Shown here: piece after piece, positions 25,491 to 27,037 of the stretch | Layout of the letters: every line of letters starts with the position of its first letter | Position numbering within the stretch: the stretch's first letter is position 1 | The notes under the pieces: generated by a model | What the model was told of the DNA's origin: nothing | Databases searched by the model: none | What the model saw: only the letters and a program-made list of their open reading frames with translations | Position numbers and translations under genes: made by a program | Assembly: GCA_023420935.1 (NCBI GenBank) | Contig: JAEZUR010000076.1 | Span: 1-27,037 of the forward strand | Length of the DNA stretch: 27,037 nt | Direction: 5' to 3' | Source of the DNA: Bacillota bacterium | GTDB lineage: Bacteria > Bacillota > Clostridia > Lachnospirales > Lachnospiraceae

Positions 25491-25560
25491 AAATGCTATG
25501 TAGGAAATGCTAAGTATTAAACGCTATGTATAAAATACTAAGTGCAAAACGATATATGCT
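25491..25560. repeat. Five degenerate 14-nt tandem repeats in an AT-rich spacer
   Basis: Units are AAATGCTATGTAGG, AAATGCTAAGTATT, AAACGCTATGTATA, AAATACTAAGTGCA and AAACGATATATGCT. Related ACTTAGTA/ACTAAG words occur irregularly from about 25400. The rest of the 25290-25604 spacer is AT-rich, and I see no gene in it. Confidence 0.7.
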
Positions 25561-25604
25561 TATTATCTTATATCTATGAGTAATTGTACTAGGAGGAGGG
25601 TTAT

Positions 25605-26030
25605 ATGTTAATTGTTACACCAACGTTAAATTTTAATGGGGAATGTGAAGAGGCTATTGGGATGTATCAGAAGGCGTTTGGGGCGCGAGTGGGGTGTTTA
25701 CTTCATTACTCCGATGCCATAAAAGAAGACTGGGATAATCCATTGACAGATGAGCAGGCTAATTATGTTTATCATGCTGAGATTTATATTGGGGAACAGC
25801 GTATTATGATGTCTGATATGATAGATACTGTTCTGGTGAAAGGTACCTCATCATTTTTAACCGTAACCTTTGAGGAAGCTAATCTAGTGAAAGAAGCGTA
25901 TGAAATCTTAAAAGATGGTTGTACAATTATCTATCCTATGCATAGTACAACATATAGTTCCTGTATCGTTGTACTAATCGATAAATTTGGCTTCCGTTGG
26001 GGTCTAATGACAGAACAAACTGAAAAGTAA
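25605..26030 (+). CDS. PhnB/YjdN-like VOC (glyoxalase-fold) protein
   Basis: This 141-residue protein begins VTPTLNFNGECEEAIGMYQKAFGA, the signature of the PhnB-like branch of the vicinal oxygen chelate superfamily. It continues with HAEIYIGEQRIMMSDM and ends with KFGFRWGLMTE. The usual PhnB ending, DPFGHxW, is here DKFGFRW. Most members have no known substrate. The ribosome binding site is strong (AGGAGGAGG). It is flanked by intergenic repeats on both sides and looks monocistronic. Confidence 0.87.
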   Translation: MLIVTPTLNFNGECEEAIGMYQKAFGARVGCLLHYSDAIKEDWDNPLTDEQANYVYHAEIYIGEQRIMMSDMIDTVLVKGTSSFLTVTFEEANLVKEAYEILKDGCTIIYPMHSTTYSSCIVVLIDKFGFRWGLMTEQTEK

Positions 26031-26095
26031 AGCAATGAAAAGTAAAATAGGGAAAAGATAAATACAGTAAGGAATAATATTGGTACTATATTATG

Positions 26096-26363
26096 TGAGG
26101 ATCAAAAGCCCCTTTGAGTAACTTGAATTGTCAATTTGCAAATTCGAAACTGTACGGAAGTGATACACCATATAATTTGATAAGCAACTGTTATGAAGTC
26201 GTTGGTACTTAGGTTCTGTATTTTGGAACCTTATGTACCACTACGAACTTCATCCAAGCGAGAGCGTGTTGCGAATCAGATTATATGGTGTATCACTTCA
26301 TAAACATAAACCTAAACTTATGCAAATTGACTCACGAACTTACAAGCGCTTTTTCAATCCTCA
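26096..26363. repeat. Palindromic element of family 2, long copy, upstream of alaS
   Basis: There are nested inverted repeats. TGAGGAT (26096-26102) pairs with ATCCTCA (26357-26363). GTCAATTTGCA (26130-26140) pairs with TGCAAATTGAC (26321-26331). The 25-nt segment 26157-26181 pairs with 26275-26299 at 24 positions. The innermost hairpin uses ATGAAGT/ACTTCAT, GGTAC/GTACC and AGGTTC/GAACCT. It shares a 20-mer, the GTCAATTTGCA arms and AAAAGCCCCT with the element before hisZ. Confidence 0.87.
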
Positions 26364-26386
26364 TAGTATGGAATTTACCCTCATTG

Positions 26387-26415
26387 TTGACAAAATATCT
26401 ATTTCTACTTATAAT
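26387..26415 (+). promoter_or_regulatory. Sigma-A promoter of alaS
   Basis: Consensus TTGACA (26387-26392), a 17-nt spacer and TATAAT (26410-26415) lie 24 nt after the palindromic element. The leader before the GTG start is about 48 nt, too short for a T-box. Confidence 0.9.
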
Positions 26416-26469
26416 AGAGTACTAGTTGGATTGCGTTTTAAATTAAACATATGCAGGAGGCAAACAAAA

Positions 26470-27037
26470 GTGAAAGCTTATGGACTTAACGAATTAAGAA
26501 AAATGTATTTAGATTTCTTTGAAAGCAAAGGACATCTAAAAATGAATAGTTTTTCATTAGTTCCACACAACGATAAGAGTTTATTATTAATTAATTCGGG
26601 AATGGCACCTTTAAAGCCATATTTTACAGGACAGGAGATTCCTCCAAGAAATAGAGTAACAACTTGTCAGAAATGTATTCGTACTGGTGATATTGAAAAT
26701 GTTGGTAAAACAGCACGTCATGGTACATTTTTTGAAATGCTTGGTAACTTTTCATTTGGAGATTATTTTAAAAGTGAAGCAATTGCATGGTCATGGGAAT
26801 TCCTAACAGAAGTGGTAGGATTAGAAGCAGACCGTTTATATCCTTCTGTTTATCAAGATGATGATGAAGCATTTGAGATCTGGAATAAAGAAATCGGTAT
26901 TGCTCCAGAGAGGATCTTCCGTTTTGGGAAAGCCGATAATTTCTGGGAACATGGTGCAGGTCCTTGTGGTCCTTGTTCAGAGATTTATTATGATCGCGGT
27001 GAAAAATATGGTTGTGGGGAACCAGGATGTACCGTAG
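26470..27037 (+). CDS. alaS: Alanyl-tRNA synthetase, N-terminal part
   Basis: The frame runs off the window end; 189 codons are visible. It begins at GTG 26470, 9 nt after a perfect AGGAGG (26455-26460). The translated start (MKAYGLNELRKMYLDFFESKG) and the class II catalytic-core segments LLINSGMAPLKPYFTG, RVTTCQKCIRTGDIENVG, RHGTFFEMLGNFSFGDYFK and DNFWEHGAGPCGPCSEIYYD are unmistakable AlaRS. It charges tRNA-Ala with alanine. The editing and C-terminal domains lie outside the window. Confidence 0.96.
   Translation, partial: MKAYGLNELRKMYLDFFESKGHLKMNSFSLVPHNDKSLLLINSGMAPLKPYFTGQEIPPRNRVTTCQKCIRTGDIENVGKTARHGTFFEMLGNFSFGDYFKSEAIAWSWEFLTEVVGLEADRLYPSVYQDDDEAFEIWNKEIGIAPERIFRFGKADNFWEHGAGPCGPCSEIYYDRGEKYGCGEPGCTV

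Noticed and set aside
26416..26469. T-box riboswitch in the alaS leader
   Set aside because: The leader is only about 50 nt after a consensus promoter, with no specifier stem or T-box sequence.

Overview
The window comes from a low-GC, Gram-positive anaerobe of the Clostridia, most like the Lachnospiraceae (Lachnoclostridium phytofermentans-like). This rests on A+T-rich codon use, strong AGGAGG-type ribosome binding sites, sigma-A TTGACA-N17-TATAAT promoters, the HisZ plus short-form HisG pair, RecU, and M23/RelQ-type proteins. The species is inference. All confident genes lie on the + strand. The first gene (RHS protein) and the last (alaS) are cut by the window edges.

Layout. (1) 1-6479: an accessory polymorphic-toxin-like locus: the C-terminal part of a large YD-repeat/RHS protein with a DUF4474-like tip, an ankyrin-repeat lipoprotein, and two small helical proteins resembling type VII secretion partner proteins. 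(2) 6503-9132: a GNAT acetyltransferase closed by a clear terminator, a membrane-anchored M23 peptidase, and a small alarmone synthetase. (3) 9163-15037: mostly RNA-modification genes: RsmF-type m5C methyltransferase, RsuA-type pseudouridine synthase, a HAD phosphatase, a YgiQ radical SAM protein with a low-complexity repeat tail, and an RluA-type pseudouridine synthase. (4) 15365-18684: a small membrane protein, RecU, a DEAD-box helicase and a membrane-anchored trypsin-like protease. (5) 19029-25071: a histidine cluster hisZ-hisG-hisD-hisB-hisA-hisIE. No intact hisF or hisH is present, and hisIE carries an N-terminal degenerate HisF-like half. (6) 25605-27037: a PhnB/VOC-fold protein and the start of alaS.

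The most unusual content is in the intergenic spaces. Two 187-nt elements (15064-15250 and 25103-25289) have the same architecture and a conserved core. Their stems differ in sequence but keep pairing through compensatory changes, which points to a structured RNA or selected hairpin that I cannot name. A second palindromic family sits directly upstream of the hisZ and alaS promoters (about 18751-18893 and 26096-26363). A third, single-copy palindrome lies at 15618-15760, and its two imperfect pairs are both G-U on the + strand. In the histidine cluster, HisA also lacks the usual Thr and Asp-Gly of its active-site loop, so the cluster is atypical at two of its barrel domains.
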